A stretch of 64,000 nt of DNA from Oscheius onirici (taxonomy: Eukaryota; Nematoda; Chromadorea; Rhabditida; Rhabditidae). Below, piece after piece: positions 42,871 through 63,924 of the stretch (position 1 is its first letter; each line of letters opens with the position of its first letter). The position numbers were made by a program, and so were the translations under genes. The stretch lies in NCBI GenBank assembly GCA_932521025.1, contig OW051473.1, forward strand, positions 10,106,001 through 10,170,000, given 5' to 3'. A model generated the notes under the pieces. It saw nothing but the letters and a program-made list of their open reading frames with translations, did not search any database and was not told the origin of the DNA.

Positions 42871-43999
42871 CTATTTCACCTCTTCGGATGGAATTTCTGT
42901 AGGAGGTGCAGTAACCTCAGCCTTTGCTTCTTCTCTGCCGGGACACTTGCAGTACTGAAAGATAATAATCGGAAGCCAGTGAGTTAACAAACTAACATTT
43001 TGATCCAAGCCTGGCCTGCCCTTTGGTCCTAGAGGTCCTTGTAGTCCTTCTTGCCCGTTGATACCTGTCAAGCCTGGCATTCCTTCTAGACCTTGCAGAC
43101 CAGGAGGACCTACACAGCTTTAAAGGGCCGCAGAAACGACTTACCTGTAGATCCTTGTCTACCCTTTACGCCTGGAGGTCCTTCAAGTCCGGGTTGACCT
43201 ATTGCTCCCTGGAAAATGCTCGAAAAATCAAGAATCTTACCTTTACTCCTTGTCGCAAAATGTACTTGACTCCATCAGCTCCATTTTCACCTCTTTTTCC
43301 GGCTTCACCATCCGTACCTATTACACCTTCTGCTCCTATGGGGCCAGGGTAACCCGGTCCTCCGTCACGGCCTGGGGCTCCTGCCTGACCTCTTCTGCCT
43401 GAACTACAGTAACCTTCACAGAAACTAGCTTTCCTCGTTTTCCACGAAGTCCCGGAGGTCCAGTAGGACCTGGATCTCCCATCGGCCCGTGCGGACATCT
43501 GAAGCAGACTTTTCCTTCCTGTTGAACTGAGGGATGGGCGTCGAAACCGTCATAGCCATCAATACCAGGAAGTCCATCACGACCATCTGGCCCCTGGAGT
43601 CCTTCGTCGCCAGGTGGTCCGGGCGGACACGTGTTTATGCTCTGTTCCGAACAAGCTAAAATTTATTGTTCTTGAAAAATGTTACTGGAGAAACCGCAAA
43701 CTGTAGGCTCAACCGAAGTCGATTCTACAGCAGCATTATATGAGCCATAAACAGTTTCTCTGACTTTCCTGGTCGTCTCTTGAGAACCCAAAGACACCAT
43801 TTCTTGCCAAGCAGAATCTGCGTCGACCTGAGTATTGTGAAGTGTAAAAACATAGAATTCTCACCCGAAATTGCTTCAAATCATCATCAAGTTCGTTCCA
43901 GAGCTCAGTAATTTGACTACATACTTGCGACGACAAAAATATTGAAAAAAGTGTGCTAAAGCAAGAAAAAGCGATAGCTCCACAAAAAGACTTCTTCAT
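42871..43999 (-). CDS. Cuticle collagen
   Basis: The N-terminus ([20 protein letters not shown]) is the hydrophobic anchor of a Col_cuticle_N domain, followed by the conserved Trp/Leu region ([16 protein letters not shown]). Cys-flanked Gly-X-Y blocks come next: [74 protein letters not shown] and [16 protein letters not shown]. The end is [14 protein letters not shown] and a short acidic tail. Such collagens are secreted by the hypodermis, crosslinked by Cys and tyrosine, and form the cuticle. The Gly-X-Y region is broken by [14 protein letters not shown] and by YILRQGV. Seven or more exons with short introns. The minus-strand poly-A signal is near 42852. Confidence 0.9.
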
Positions 44000-46564
44000 C
44001 AGAAAGACATTTTTCTATCCGTTCTCCGTCTTTTAAGGATGAATGTGGGTTACCGTTGTTCCGTGTGTACCCAGACGCTGTTTATGGCTTTCGAACTTGC
44101 ATTGAACTGTCGTTTCGACTGTTGCGAATGGCTCCGACCAAAGTTTTACTAGAGGGCGCAAGTGTTCCAATGTTTCAGGTCGTCCAATTGAGACACATTC
44201 CTTAGAATAGCTTGTTAATATTTTACAGGGTGCAAATACAAGTGGTTATGTGCAAAGAAATTTCAGCCAATACAGTTTTTTAGAAACAGGAATAATCTCG
44301 ATGAACGTTTTTTTTTTGAATTCATGAAAAGTTTTGATCTCTGTGTTTTGGACTGTCTGTAGTAGGTTGTTTCGATTTTTAAACTGTTTGAATTGTCATA
44401 CGACTGGTAACACTGATGTACCCAGGATTATGTGAGCAATGTGTTTTCACTGTATTCTTTAAAGATATCTCTGCTCTCCTGAATGTTTATTTAAGCCGTG
44501 GCATTTTTGTCACCTATTCTGTTCGAGAACAATAACGGATAGGTTATGCTCAGCAATCAGCAGTTTCGTTCCACTATCCTGGCACTTTTGTTTAAAAACC
44601 TAATGAACTCCGATAATTGATAGCTTGATTTACCGCGCCTCTAGATCTATGCAACCGCCAATTTGCGACTGTGCTGTAAGACGACAGCCGCTATTTACCG
44701 CGTAGGCGCAACTCTCCTCGTATGCTAATGTGACAAGTACAGACGACAGCCTTTTACACTGAGCTTCTTTCTCTGTCTCATTTTCCCCACTGGGTGGGGT
44801 CCGCTTTTCTCTCTTTCTTTTTTCCAGGTTCAATCACATTTTTCAAACTTAATCGCAGACGGAACGGTTCCCGCAGAGGGCTGAATTCGACTGCACGCAG
44901 CAGGATACCTTCTCATTGTGCTTTTGCGCACCGCTAAGGCATGCCCTAAGTGACTACGCCTGATCTGGAGACTCTCCCTTTTGACTAAATTGAGGCAATT
45001 TCAGATCACTTTTTCAAGCCACAACCCACATCGGGATCTAATCCAATTGTCGTGGGCCAAGCAACCGCAAGTGTTGATCCAATCAAGGCAACTTGACCAA
45101 ATCTCACTTTCTTTTCTTCGTGCACTTTCCCAAAGATTTTATATCTCACGGCATGTTTGTTCCATAGGCTCAATATCTTGCCGTGGAGGTGCTAACCGCG
45201 TAAGCAATAACGCACAAAGTGTGGCGCCATTCGCGCACAATCAGACACTCTGCTCACTTATGCTTCGCCGCGTGTCCACTTCGAATACAAATGCCAATTG
45301 GTGGAGTTTGGCAGCTCCAGGGCCACAAATATAACAGCTTGTCCTCTTTGTTTGTGAGGTTAATTGTCCTCTGCCAACTCGACCCCTTTCAAAATAGAAC
45401 GGCATGAGATCTGTAGTTAAGATAGGAGACCTGGGACCGTCTATCTGTAACCCAATTTCAGTTGGTTTTTAAACTTTTCTATCGATTTACTCTCTTCAAA
45501 AGCGACACACGATTAATTAGTCACGGTCCAAAAGATGATAAATGAGGTTTTTCGGAGGGTGGCTTCCTCTTTCTCTCCAGGGAGAGAGCAACTGTTCGAA
45601 TTTTGAATGCCGCAGTTTTGGACTGTACCCGAATCCACCACGCGGCTGCCGAACTGGGCACGTTGCGTCACATCTGTTATTTTTTTCTAAGACCAGCCGC
45701 TCTACCCCCAGCTGCGTTCTCAGCTTTGTTCTTTTGCGTTGGACTTTCTGCATAAATGGCCATTATCTTAAACTTCCTATTGTTTTGTTTACGTAACGGC
45801 GTATTTTTCTTCCCTATTCTCCAAAAATTTTGGCATTTGAAGCTGATTTTTTGCTGCATTACCGTGATAGAACTGATTTACCTCTTCCACAACATGCTGT
45901 CTTTATCTATCCGTGAAATATTTCAAGGAATGTTCTCTTATCTCTAAAAAAACTTCTCTTCCCTTTAACGATTGTATCTTTGAGGTTTGACAAAGTTAAA
46001 CCATCTGCCTGAACTACCTCTTTCTTGTTCCATTTGCTTTCTTCTCTGACCTCCGTGAGACGTTTTTCCATCAACATCAGCCCGTTTTGGGGGACAGCAG
46101 GTGCATGTAAATGAACGGCCTCTTATCGTGTTCCTTTTTGGCAAAAGAGCTGCTGTCAAGGTCTGAAAAGAGACCGTTTTCGCCACTGTCTAACCTTTTC
46201 CGAGTTCTGGTTTCTTTTCATCCGACGCGCATAAATTAAATGGCCATCGGCTGCTGCGCCTAATCGCTTACTTAACAGTCTGAATCGTCTCTAGGAACTG
46301 TCGTTAAAGTAGCCAGTTCACGGGTTCCAAACACCCTAAATATAAGTTTACAGTGTGTTAAGCACTATCAGCTGAAAAACTACAGCCATCAGACCGGCTT
46401 TTTGTGGCGTCTTCTTAGCCGTTTCGCGCACTTCCCATGTTTGTTTGTTCATCAAAAATGGGGCGGAACCTGACTTTCTCTCTCTCGAAGATTCACTTTC
46501 CGGGATCATTTTTCTTCAAATAATAACACCTATTGTTAGACTATCAAACTGATCGTTTTCAGTG
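44000..46564. other. 2.6-kb gene-poor region between divergent genes
   Basis: No exon chain could be supported on either strand. Frames at 44981-45407, 45542-45796 and 45965-46186 lack known domains. It probably contains the promoters of the collagen and CCDC85 genes and the long outron of the latter. Confidence 0.4.
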
Positions 46565-48501
<1,937 letters not shown>

Positions 48502-49459
48502 GTAAGTAAAGTTTTACAAAAAATACACTCAAAGCGACTGTAGTCTGTATTACCACGTTTGAAAAAATATAGAAAATTGTCTAGAAAACAGTGAAAGCAG
48601 CTTCCGGACTCGGTTATAAGTTTAGATAATAGGTAACAGGAATACGCTCGCTGCTAATTTTAGAACTTAAATTTGAAAATCCCAAAAATGAGTAAGTTTT
48701 CTGGCGGTACACCTTAAAAGATTCCCTTTCAGATGTGGTCCACAAATGAAGCTCAACGAACCGACGTGTCTGCTGTTTAACCTTCCTCTCTCTCTTCTCT
48801 ACCTCAGCTCGTGATCTTCCCCTTGTCAGAAAATGAATCATAGTCTTTTAGATGCAACGATTCAATAAAGTTGAACAATTGCAGTCAAATGAAAAGAAGA
48901 TGAGAATCATACATTGGGGAAAAACTGGGAGATTGCACTATGTAATGGCGAGCAGTATTTTGCGCGCTGTCGCCGTCGTGTTTCATGACAGATATGGGAG
49001 ACACGCTTGGCGTTATTATGGTTGCTCTTGAGTAGTAACTGCGGTGCACAATACAGGACTGGGAAAAGGGGAGGAGCTTGGAAGAGGGCAAGAGAATTGT
49101 GATGTTGTTTGGGAGGGACGAGACTATTTACAACGGAATGCTTTAAACGGAGGACGACTAGATGATGATATACACAAATCCCATATAGAAAAATGTTATA
49201 TTACAATGCTCACACACACTCTTCAGTTAATCTATATCAATACATATCTTTGGTAAAGTTTTTAAACTACTGCTATAATAACCGGATCGTTGTCACAATG
49301 GATGGAAAGTTGGGTGGAAAGGAAAGGAAAATAGTCCTTGGCTTTTAGCGATCATGAGATCTGAAAGTACGGCGAAACTCTTACAGAAAGTTTTGGGGAA
49401 AAACTCCCGCCATAACGATTATTAAGCGTGGATAAAGCCTATATATGACAGGAGGGGAA
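48502..49459. other. Intergenic region between convergent 3' ends
   Basis: About 960 bp containing the 3' UTRs of the CCDC85 (plus) and PKC (minus) genes. No additional gene was supported. Confidence 0.4.
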
Positions 49460-55843
<6,384 letters not shown>

Positions 55844-56790
55844 ATTGTTTGTTATGGGTTTAGCTATTGAGTTTTTTTGCTGCTTAGCTCCCGACCACCC
55901 AGTTTGTGATGCTTTTCTGAGAGAACGGCATCAGGTTTCTCGGGAACAGGATGCCGTAATTAGTAGCACAAATGTATCAAGAATAGCTTACGGTGTTAGT
56001 CTCCGTCTGTGTAAATCTCCTAGACCATTCTGTTGGACGTAGTTGTCTTGCTTCTACTACACGGACCCGCAGTGTGCCAGTAAACAGCATCACTCTAGCA
56101 TCCGCCTTCCTGAAAAAGTTACCTCTTTTGCGACTGGAAAACAAGGGAGAGAATTATTGAAAAATGGCCGGGGGCGGCGTCTTATTTCGGACAGGATCGC
56201 GGCAAAAATAGAGCCGTCAGTGACGCACAGTAGTGGATAATTTATTAGGAGAATCGAGCGCTGCATGTCAATACTTGTGGTGTGGCCCACCGAAAGCCAT
56301 GGGAGCAGAAAAGTGCACGCAAGGTTCCGTGGCGTAAATTAAAAGATCTGAGGCTGTACTGAAAAGATGGAGAGAGGGTGGATGACACAGAAAGACGATG
56401 TGCTGCATGTCTAGAGAGTCTCTCGACCAGCTGGGCCCACGAGATATATGACCGTTTTACTTGGGGGCGGCACGTAGGTCAAAAGAGGGTGGACAAACGA
56501 CTCCGTCAACTTTTTTCCCTCAAAGGCTTCTCTCTGCCGTCCCTCGAAAAATTGGGCAGCGAGAGAGATGACAAAGTCAGAATAAAAGAGAGAATAAATC
56601 GATGCCCGGACTATAAGCCGATTATCGTTTTATATCGTTTTATAGAAGGCGAATCGAGCGGAAAGGTGTGACAGACCGTGTGATACTGCAAAACAAAAAC
56701 GGTGACCCAGTTTTTGGATAACAAATTTCTGAAAAGTAGTGGCCAAAAATGTGAAATGCCGAAAAGAGCTCATCAGGGCGGCTTCAGCTG

Positions 56791-56887
<97 letters not shown>

Positions 56888-59800
56888 GCCACCCGTCTCT
56901 CTTTCTCACTAGCATGAAAAACAGATCGAAAGTCATGCAGTATTTAGTGGAATTGTTCAGGGCGCTGCGATAATCCCTCCCCAACTGCAACCCTGCTTCT
57001 CTCATGACGAATTGGTTTCAGCATAGAAAGGGGGAGCCTGAACTGTTATGGTCGTCTGCGCATGATACGAGAGAGAGCCCAGCTGCTCGAAATTAGAGTC
57101 CGCGTTTACCATAATTAAAAATCGTCGAGATGAGAACGCATCAGAGCGAACATGACAAAAAAATTTCTTTCTTCTTCATATTAGTTGTCGAGGTCGTTTC
57201 GTAACATGGCTCATCCCTTTAAGTTCAAAAAGCGAAGGAAATGTGCTCGTAATTGGGGTCGTCGCAGACGCTCCATAAGTGACGCTCTAATAAAAACACA
57301 GCTTACACGGGGCCAAACAAATCCGCCGGCAAAAAGAGTGCGTCAAAACAGGGCATTAAAGACAAAGAGAGTATTGAGAGAGGCTGCTGCTCGTTTACAC
57401 ACGTATCGTGAAATAAATTACGCATCCCGTGTCGTCAGGGAGGGGCCTCCCTAGCCTCCTATGTCCCGAAGTGTGTAAAGTGCGAGTTTCGCCTGATTGC
57501 TCCGCAGCCAGAGCACATTGGCAGCATCATTAAATGAACAACGCTATTAAAAAGAGAAAACTTATGCCGGAAGATTATGTCAGTGTGGTCTCTGCAAAAT
57601 AATAATAACAACACAAAAGTATCGCTTTAAAGAGAAGCTAACCATCAGGCTATTCTTGAATAATTGACCTAAATTAGCTTGTGTTAAAATAAAAAACTGT
57701 CCGTTTTTTTTTACAGAAAAAGGGCATTCTGGAAATAGAATTAGATGTCAGTATTCGGCAACATTTTGCCCACCGCAACAAAAGCTCATGATTCACATTG
57801 GGGCCGAGGCACAACGCATCATTTGTTGCTGTTATTTCAACAGCAGGTGTAATGAGCCAGCAAGTGGTCATCGATTACCATGAGCTCTTTCGGCGCTTAT
57901 CACCCGAGCGCGGGAAAAAAATCTCGCCGCGGAGAGTGGGACAGATGGCGCCGTCAAAAAGTAAAAAATTTATCAGAAGAAGGTGTGCGCGAAGGGGAAG
58001 TCCCCGGGGGTCTCTGACGAAGTGGGACTCTCGCCATGCACCCCAGGCACATAGATGAAAAGACGGCTGCCGCAGGCCGGCCAGAATAATCGATGGCGGA
58101 CTGCGGATAAGAGAGAAAGGGAGGAAGAGCGAGGACACGACTAGGCTGCTGCTGGCAACCACACAAGCGCTAAAATGCTATAGAGAGAGAGAATTATGCC
58201 ACCCAGGCGATAAGTAGCCGGATGGCTGACTGACGCGCCGACAGTTGTGTTGTTGCCGGCCGCGCTGCACATTTTGGCAAAACCTCTCTCTCTCGTCTTT
58301 TCAGACACACAGACGGAGCATCTGAACTAATTGCGGCTGAAGAGCAATTGTTACAGGAAGACGGAAGTAATTAAACACAGCAATTTCACATGGCAATTAG
58401 TCTCATGATGAAATATGGGGGCAATGTTGAAGTTGTGTGATTCAAAAAATTTCAGTATACGCACAGCAAAATTTTCAGTATACTTCTCTTGGAGGCCACA
58501 CATGGCTCAGGAAAGGGCCTATTGTGTTGCCAATGACGAACACTTGAAAGTGCCGAACTGTGGGCCATGCCATCTGGTGTGTTGCTTCAGTGGCCAACGT
58601 TTAGTAGTTTATTTAAAAGCGACCCCGCTAAAAATCACTTGCGCATAGTTGAAAACAAGCAAAGAAACCCGCGCTTAAGTTTTCAAATACCAAACTGTGC
58701 ACAACGGAAATTCATAGGGTCGGCACACGCTTTAAAACTGTTTATATATGAAATCTACCATGACGCATTGCCTGCAACAAAAAATCTAAACATAACGCCA
58801 AACCCTAGACCAAACATGCTTAAAAAGTGGTCTCTAAAAAGTCATTACACATTTCATAGACTAGAGCGAAGAGTGAACTTTTACAGATTTAATTTATGTC
58901 AAACCGGGGGTTTAAAACATATTGTGTTAATACTATTTCTACTAGATATATGGCTTTCAATTTCTTTAACCTTCTTGTTTCAAAGAATCTTCCGCAACCA
59001 CCGTCCAAAATTGTTTCAAACAAGACCATGAGGTTTGCACTGAATGTGATTGGTAGAAGATGATATAAAAGTCTGGCCCAAGTGAAAATGATGGAGAAGG
59101 ATGGAATTGACAGCTCTCTAAAGAAGACAGCTTCCAGCCAAATACACTGATGAACAAGCGCTCAGTTTGAGAAAAAAGTGCAAACGTTAAGACCTAGATG
59201 GACATGCTCATAAAAAAGTTACAGTATAGGTCGTTCAGAGAGAAAACTGGCGGGTCACTGTAGATATCGGGACCAACAGCGGGATCAACAGGCTTTGAAT
59301 TTTAGGGATGGTTGGTACCGACACGAAGAACTAATCCCATAGTTAACTTTCGCATCCGACAGACCATAAGTTTTATGAAAAAACTCACGCTGCTTGGAGA
59401 CGTGAAGCTACTCTCTCCCTTGCAGTTGCCATTTGTTGCTCGCTCACCGAATCATATCGTCTGAAAATGAGTCATTGTTGGTCAAAAACTGTGCAAAAAA
59501 TGCGAATAAAACGAACTTCATTCCGGAGCCAAAACAGAACAACGACTTGTGCTTTGTCAAGGTAAGATAAAACGTGTTCGAGATGGAAGAGGTCGAGACC
59601 ACAAAATCTCATTGCTTTATGGTAATTGCCCACCCCAAAAAAATTGACAGAAGATTGAGACCTAGACAAGCGTGAAAATGGAAAATGGCTGGTTGTTCGG
59701 GTTACCGCGGTCTTATTGGCTAATAGTCTAGGAAAAACTACTATACCTTTGCTCAAGCCCCATTTCAAACAAAGTTGAAATTTCTTACCCCTTTCCTTTG

Positions 59801-61448
59801 TTGAACACCTTGTTTGCTACAGCCCGTAGCGACGCCCCGAACGATGATTGCCTGAAATCGGAATATTTTCCCAAGATTTATTCTCGCGGGACTTTTATGG
59901 TCACATTTAGTTTATTCCCATTTTGGTCAATAGTGTAGAAAAAGGTTTGGAAAGAGACAGCAACAAGGAACATGTTAATTGCCAAACATAGCTTTTTCTA
60001 GAAATTTCCCTCTGCTTCATTTTGCTTAGATTTGCTTTAAACGAATGACATGATCAACGAAGAATGCGCGGTGAAAAGAGAAAATAATAAATAATTTGAA
60101 TGCAGACATTTTAAGGAAAATGAATTAGAAGCCCAACGAGATGAACCGTTTTAATCGAAAGGAATGAAGAGCTCAAATGTATCATATTCCGCCCAAATGT
60201 TTAGAATTAAAAAAGCCAAAATGTAAACCAATGTGATGAGATAGTGACGATTAATTATTTTGAAATGTCATAAGTCAAAAGTTCATCGACAAACTTGGAC
60301 TGATTGGAAAAGAATTAAATTTTTGGTACTTTAAAAGCGAACTGTAGCCCCTTTGAATTGGGCGCGCAAACTTGCAGAATCAAGCAGGTTGCCACTATTG
60401 CCATGGGGAAAAGTTTGAAAAATAGAACTCATTCGATTCGGTTCATTAGAGCTAACAATAAATAGCAAAAAACCTTGCCCCAAAGGGTTGAACTGATCTT
60501 TTTTAATATTAGTAAGCGTTTAGTATTCGAAAAGACTACGTGGTTAGCATCTATCACCAATTTTCTGTCCTTTGGGATAAAATAACCGTAAACTGTCCAA
60601 ATCGGTTAGCATGAGGATGCAAGCGAGTAAGTACGGGGCCCGTCGAAAAATTCCCGAGCAAAGGTTGTGACAGATGTAAAACATCTGGCTGTGATGATAT
60701 CATTAGCATGCGCAAAGTTATCGTACGGGAGCGACTTTAACGACATGAAGGAGAAAAAGAGGCTGTGAGTAGAAGGAAGGCATGTATTATGGGACGTGAG
60801 TCCTCAGAGCAGTCTGAGTCATACAGTGTGTTGTTCATAAATTTGCCCTGTAAACAGCAAGCGTCCCTTAATGACAGTTTTCTGCGTAAACTTCGGTCAA
60901 AGGGGGCGAGAAACAGTAAATTGTGCAAAGAATGGCACTCCGCAAAGCGGCAAACAGTGATAAGGCGATAGGAAATTATGCTCACAGAAGAGACGGCCTC
61001 ACTCTGTTTTCTTACCTCACAAGTAGCATAGGATTTTCCGGCGTGTTTGGAGGCGTAGCCGGTGATACGTCCAGTAGAATTGGTAAAGATGCTGAGACCT
61101 CCATGGCGGCAGTGTCAAATGTCATTTAGGAGCACTGTATGGGGGCTCCAGGCTGTCGGCAAGTTGGCAACACGGCTGGGAGAAAACATCTGGCAAAGCA
61201 GTTCGATTAACCCTGCCGTAATTGACAATCAGGCCGTGATGTTCGCCACTTTTCTCCATTGATATTTTTTTCATGATTCACTGATTAATTGGCAGCTTTT
61301 GCATGCTATAAGTAACCCGGAATTTGAGGAGAGCCATCCTCTAATCTGAAACTTTTGTTTACGATTTTTAGCCACTACTAACAAGCTACTAGCAAGGGTG
61401 CACGGGAAATTTTGGACAAAAAAATACTTTATTCAATAATGAAAATTT
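55844..61448. other. 5.6-kb gene-poor region
   Basis: No convincing exon chain on either strand. Frames at 57185-57454 (Arg/Lys-rich, 89 codons) and 58567-59031 (154 codons) have no known domain or clear splice context. The first 2.4 kb are GA-rich and relatively GC-rich and may be PKC upstream exons/promoter; the rest is AT-rich. A (GA)n tract is listed separately. Confidence 0.4.
56793..56882. repeat. (GA)n microsatellite, about 45 units
   Basis: Ninety bases of uninterrupted GA dinucleotides, followed by GGAAAGCC. The Arg-Glu and Ser-Leu open frames across it are artefacts of the repeat. Confidence 0.97.
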
Positions 61449-63449
61449 TCAGGCAGGGATTTTTTTTACCAAACTTTCCAGCTTGTTTTTAGCCTTTTCT
61501 TCAAATGTCGCCAAGACTTCGCTTCCTTCTTGTTCATACGTAACGAGACTTTCCGGATCGAACTTTAAAAAAATTTGTGAATGTGATAAAAATACCTGAA
61601 GAGCTTTTTGTGCTGCTGCGAAGCAATTTTTTATCAACTTTCGCACAGCTTCAAGACATTGTTCAATGCTAAAATTCTGATCAGATGATTTCAATGTTTG
61701 TCAACCTCGTAGGCGACCTCAGCCTATTCATGCTTTTAATTTTGTCGGTCGCTTCTTTAGTCTGGTTGGCTAATCTGAAGTGAATTGGACAGAATTTTTA
61801 AAGGTCGAAAGATTACTGTAGAACATCCGGACGATCTGCAGATTGCTTGCTCAAAGTATTTGTTATAGTCATCCAGGTGTCAACCGTCGCCGCTTTCTTC
61901 TTTCCTTCGAGAGAGTTTGATCCACTGAAACCGACTGGTAAATGTGGATTGAATGACTCACCTAGGAGAATTGGAACCCAATGATAGAGACTGAAGGCTT
62001 TTATCGACTGATGTACGAATTGTTCCGCTGCCACACGTTTTTGACTTGGCAAGTGCAAAATCCATTACTTCTCTCATCGAAGGTCGATCATTGGGTGCTA
62101 TGGCCACCATTCTAAAGTTTATACAGTTGGTTTTACTGAAGGAGGTGCCTGCTTTTTACAATGAAAACACAGTACCGTAATACAATTTTACTCGGCCAGT
62201 TTACCTGATGCAGAAAACGTCAAAAGTTGTATAGTTACCTGTGTTAGTATAGTTACTTTACTCCTGTGTTCTACCCGACCATTCGTGAAATACATTCTAA
62301 TGCTCGTAAGCTCGTTCTAGCCAGACCGTGGTCTGCGAATCTGCGAAGACTTTGAAGTGTCAATTCAAAATTGTAGTACTGATACGTCATAATTCCAAAG
62401 TTTTTCCTCCGCTTTTACATTTTTAAATTTTGTGTTTCGCACCGTGTGTTTGGTTCTTCGAACGAAATTGATCGTATTAAAATAGGAACCTTAAAAATCC
62501 CTACTTTTTCAACAGTTCTCCAGTTTCTTTGTCACTCCTAGTTGACCATTCCAAGTTGACACTGCCGTCTGTATTGGGATATGACGGATGTCTAAACATT
62601 TTCTGCACTGGGTACTGTTGAACATAACCTTTTACGAAGAATTTCCCACATTGAAACGCCCATGCTCCAAACGTCTGTAGGGTAGCTGAGACTCTTTGGG
62701 TCATTACATGCTTCAGGAGACTTGTACAGACCAGTACCGTATGTACTTAAAAATTTTGATTTTTTTGGAGCTCTTCGTCTTACTGAGAAGTCATGCCTTG
62801 TTCATCTCTGCACAGTCCAAAATCACAGATGCTTGCCAACTTTTTGTTGTTTGACAGTAGCATGCTGTAAACTAAAAGTTAGAAATTGCATGGAAAACCA
62901 ACTTTAGTGGTTTCACATCTCTGTGAACGATCCTCTTTTGATGAAGGTAGGCTATGCCAGCTGCTGCATGTCCGATCCATTCGTAAGCTTGCTTCAGCTG
63001 ATAGCTTTTGTCACCGTGAACGACTGTAGAAATTAGTTCAGCATATGTAAAAATTTACCGTTGTGAACGCTACCATCCGCCATATACTTCATAACATAGC
63101 CAATAGCATTATCTCGACTATCGACCAAAATACCGTAAAACTGGACAATGTTTTCATGTCGCAGCTTAAAAAATTTGCGGAATTGGGAGCCCTTACCTGG
63201 ACCATATATTCAATCTCAGCCTTCGTCAAGACGATCGCTTGTGGTTTACCGTACTTTAAGGCCACTTCGCTGGAAAGATTTAGGAAAATTACAGAAACCT
63301 TACTGGCAAAACATATGATGTCGAGCTCGGTGAACAGCTCCACACCCACCGCTAGCTAAGTATTTACTTTCGTAAAAATCTCTCTCATAGTATTTGTCTG
63401 AACCAATATGCGGGTTTGAGAAAAAAGAAGAGAGGAAACCCGTTGTCAT
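61449..63449 (-). CDS. TAK1/MOM-4-like protein kinase (MAP3K type)
   Basis: The start MTTGFLSSFFSNPHIGSDKY leads into YLASGGCGAVHRARHH (P-loop), HEVALKYGK, LRHENIVQFYGIL, VMKYMADGSVHNVVHGDK, IAYLHQKRIVHRDVKPLNML, ICDFGLCRD, YGTGLYKSPEA, YPTDVWSMGVSMWEIL and APNDRPSMREVMDFALAK. A Ser-rich stretch and a C-terminal helical/coiled region (VRKLIKNCFAAAQKALQ, ATFEEKAKNKLESLVKKI) follow. SVHNVVHG and the overall order resemble TAK1-type MAP3Ks, which signal to JNK/p38 or NLK. After WEIL the frame changes: either a 28-nt intron is removed, giving WEILLQKMFRHPSYP, or the gene is frameshifted. The rest is open, so I favour a working gene. Nine or more exons with short introns. Confidence 0.75.
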
Positions 63450-63691
63450 GCCGAGCTGTGGCCTGCAGAGAAAGGGACTGATAAAAACGCAAAGACAAAG
63501 ACAAACACAGACAGATTATCACGTCCTAGAAGAACTTCCGCCCGTTTTGGTTACCTTTTGACTTGTCTCGCTTTGTTCAGTATGCATTTCAAAGTAATTT
63601 TGAAAATTCTGGATGCGTCATTTATCACAGCTGCACATGACAGTTTTTCAGGCTGGAGGGGTCAGGATGACCCAAATCGTTGCACTTTGTT

Positions 63692-63727
63692 GGTGAGGTA
63701 GCCGAGAAGCTAGGAAGCTACCTCACC
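63692..63727. repeat. Short perfect inverted repeat
   Basis: GGTGAGGTAGC and GCTACCTCACC flank about 14 nt, forming a stable hairpin just left of the larger foldback at 63765. Confidence 0.75.
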
Positions 63728-63764
63728 GAAGCTACCTGTCTTTCTGTTTAAGATTAAGATAACG

Positions 63765-63924
63765 ACAGTTGTACCAGCACTATTATTCAGCTGAGAAAGG
63801 CAAAGGCAGAAAAATGTTTATGTGACGCTCTGATACAAGGAAAAAGTTTGCTGAGACCTCAACGTTCAAACCAAGTACAGAGGAACTGCCTTTCTCAGCT
63901 GAATAATAGTGCTGGTACAACTGT
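63765..63924. repeat. 38-bp perfect inverted repeat at the start of an RTE fragment
   Basis: Arms 63765-63802 and 63887-63924 are exact reverse complements with an 84-nt loop. The right arm lies in the retroelement reading frame (QLNNSAGTTV). Confidence 0.9.

Noticed and set aside
56702-56917. Arg-Glu repeat protein
   Set aside because: Translation of a (GA)n microsatellite.
57185-57454. Arg/Lys-rich 89-codon frame
   Set aside because: Could suggest a basic chromosomal protein, but there is no family match, no splice context and the surrounding region is GA/purine-rich.
58567-59031. 154-codon frame, longest in the gene-poor region
   Set aside because: No recognisable domain, no acceptor at the start and no second exon; composition looks like chance in AT-rich DNA. 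Ribosome profiling or homologues would change this view.
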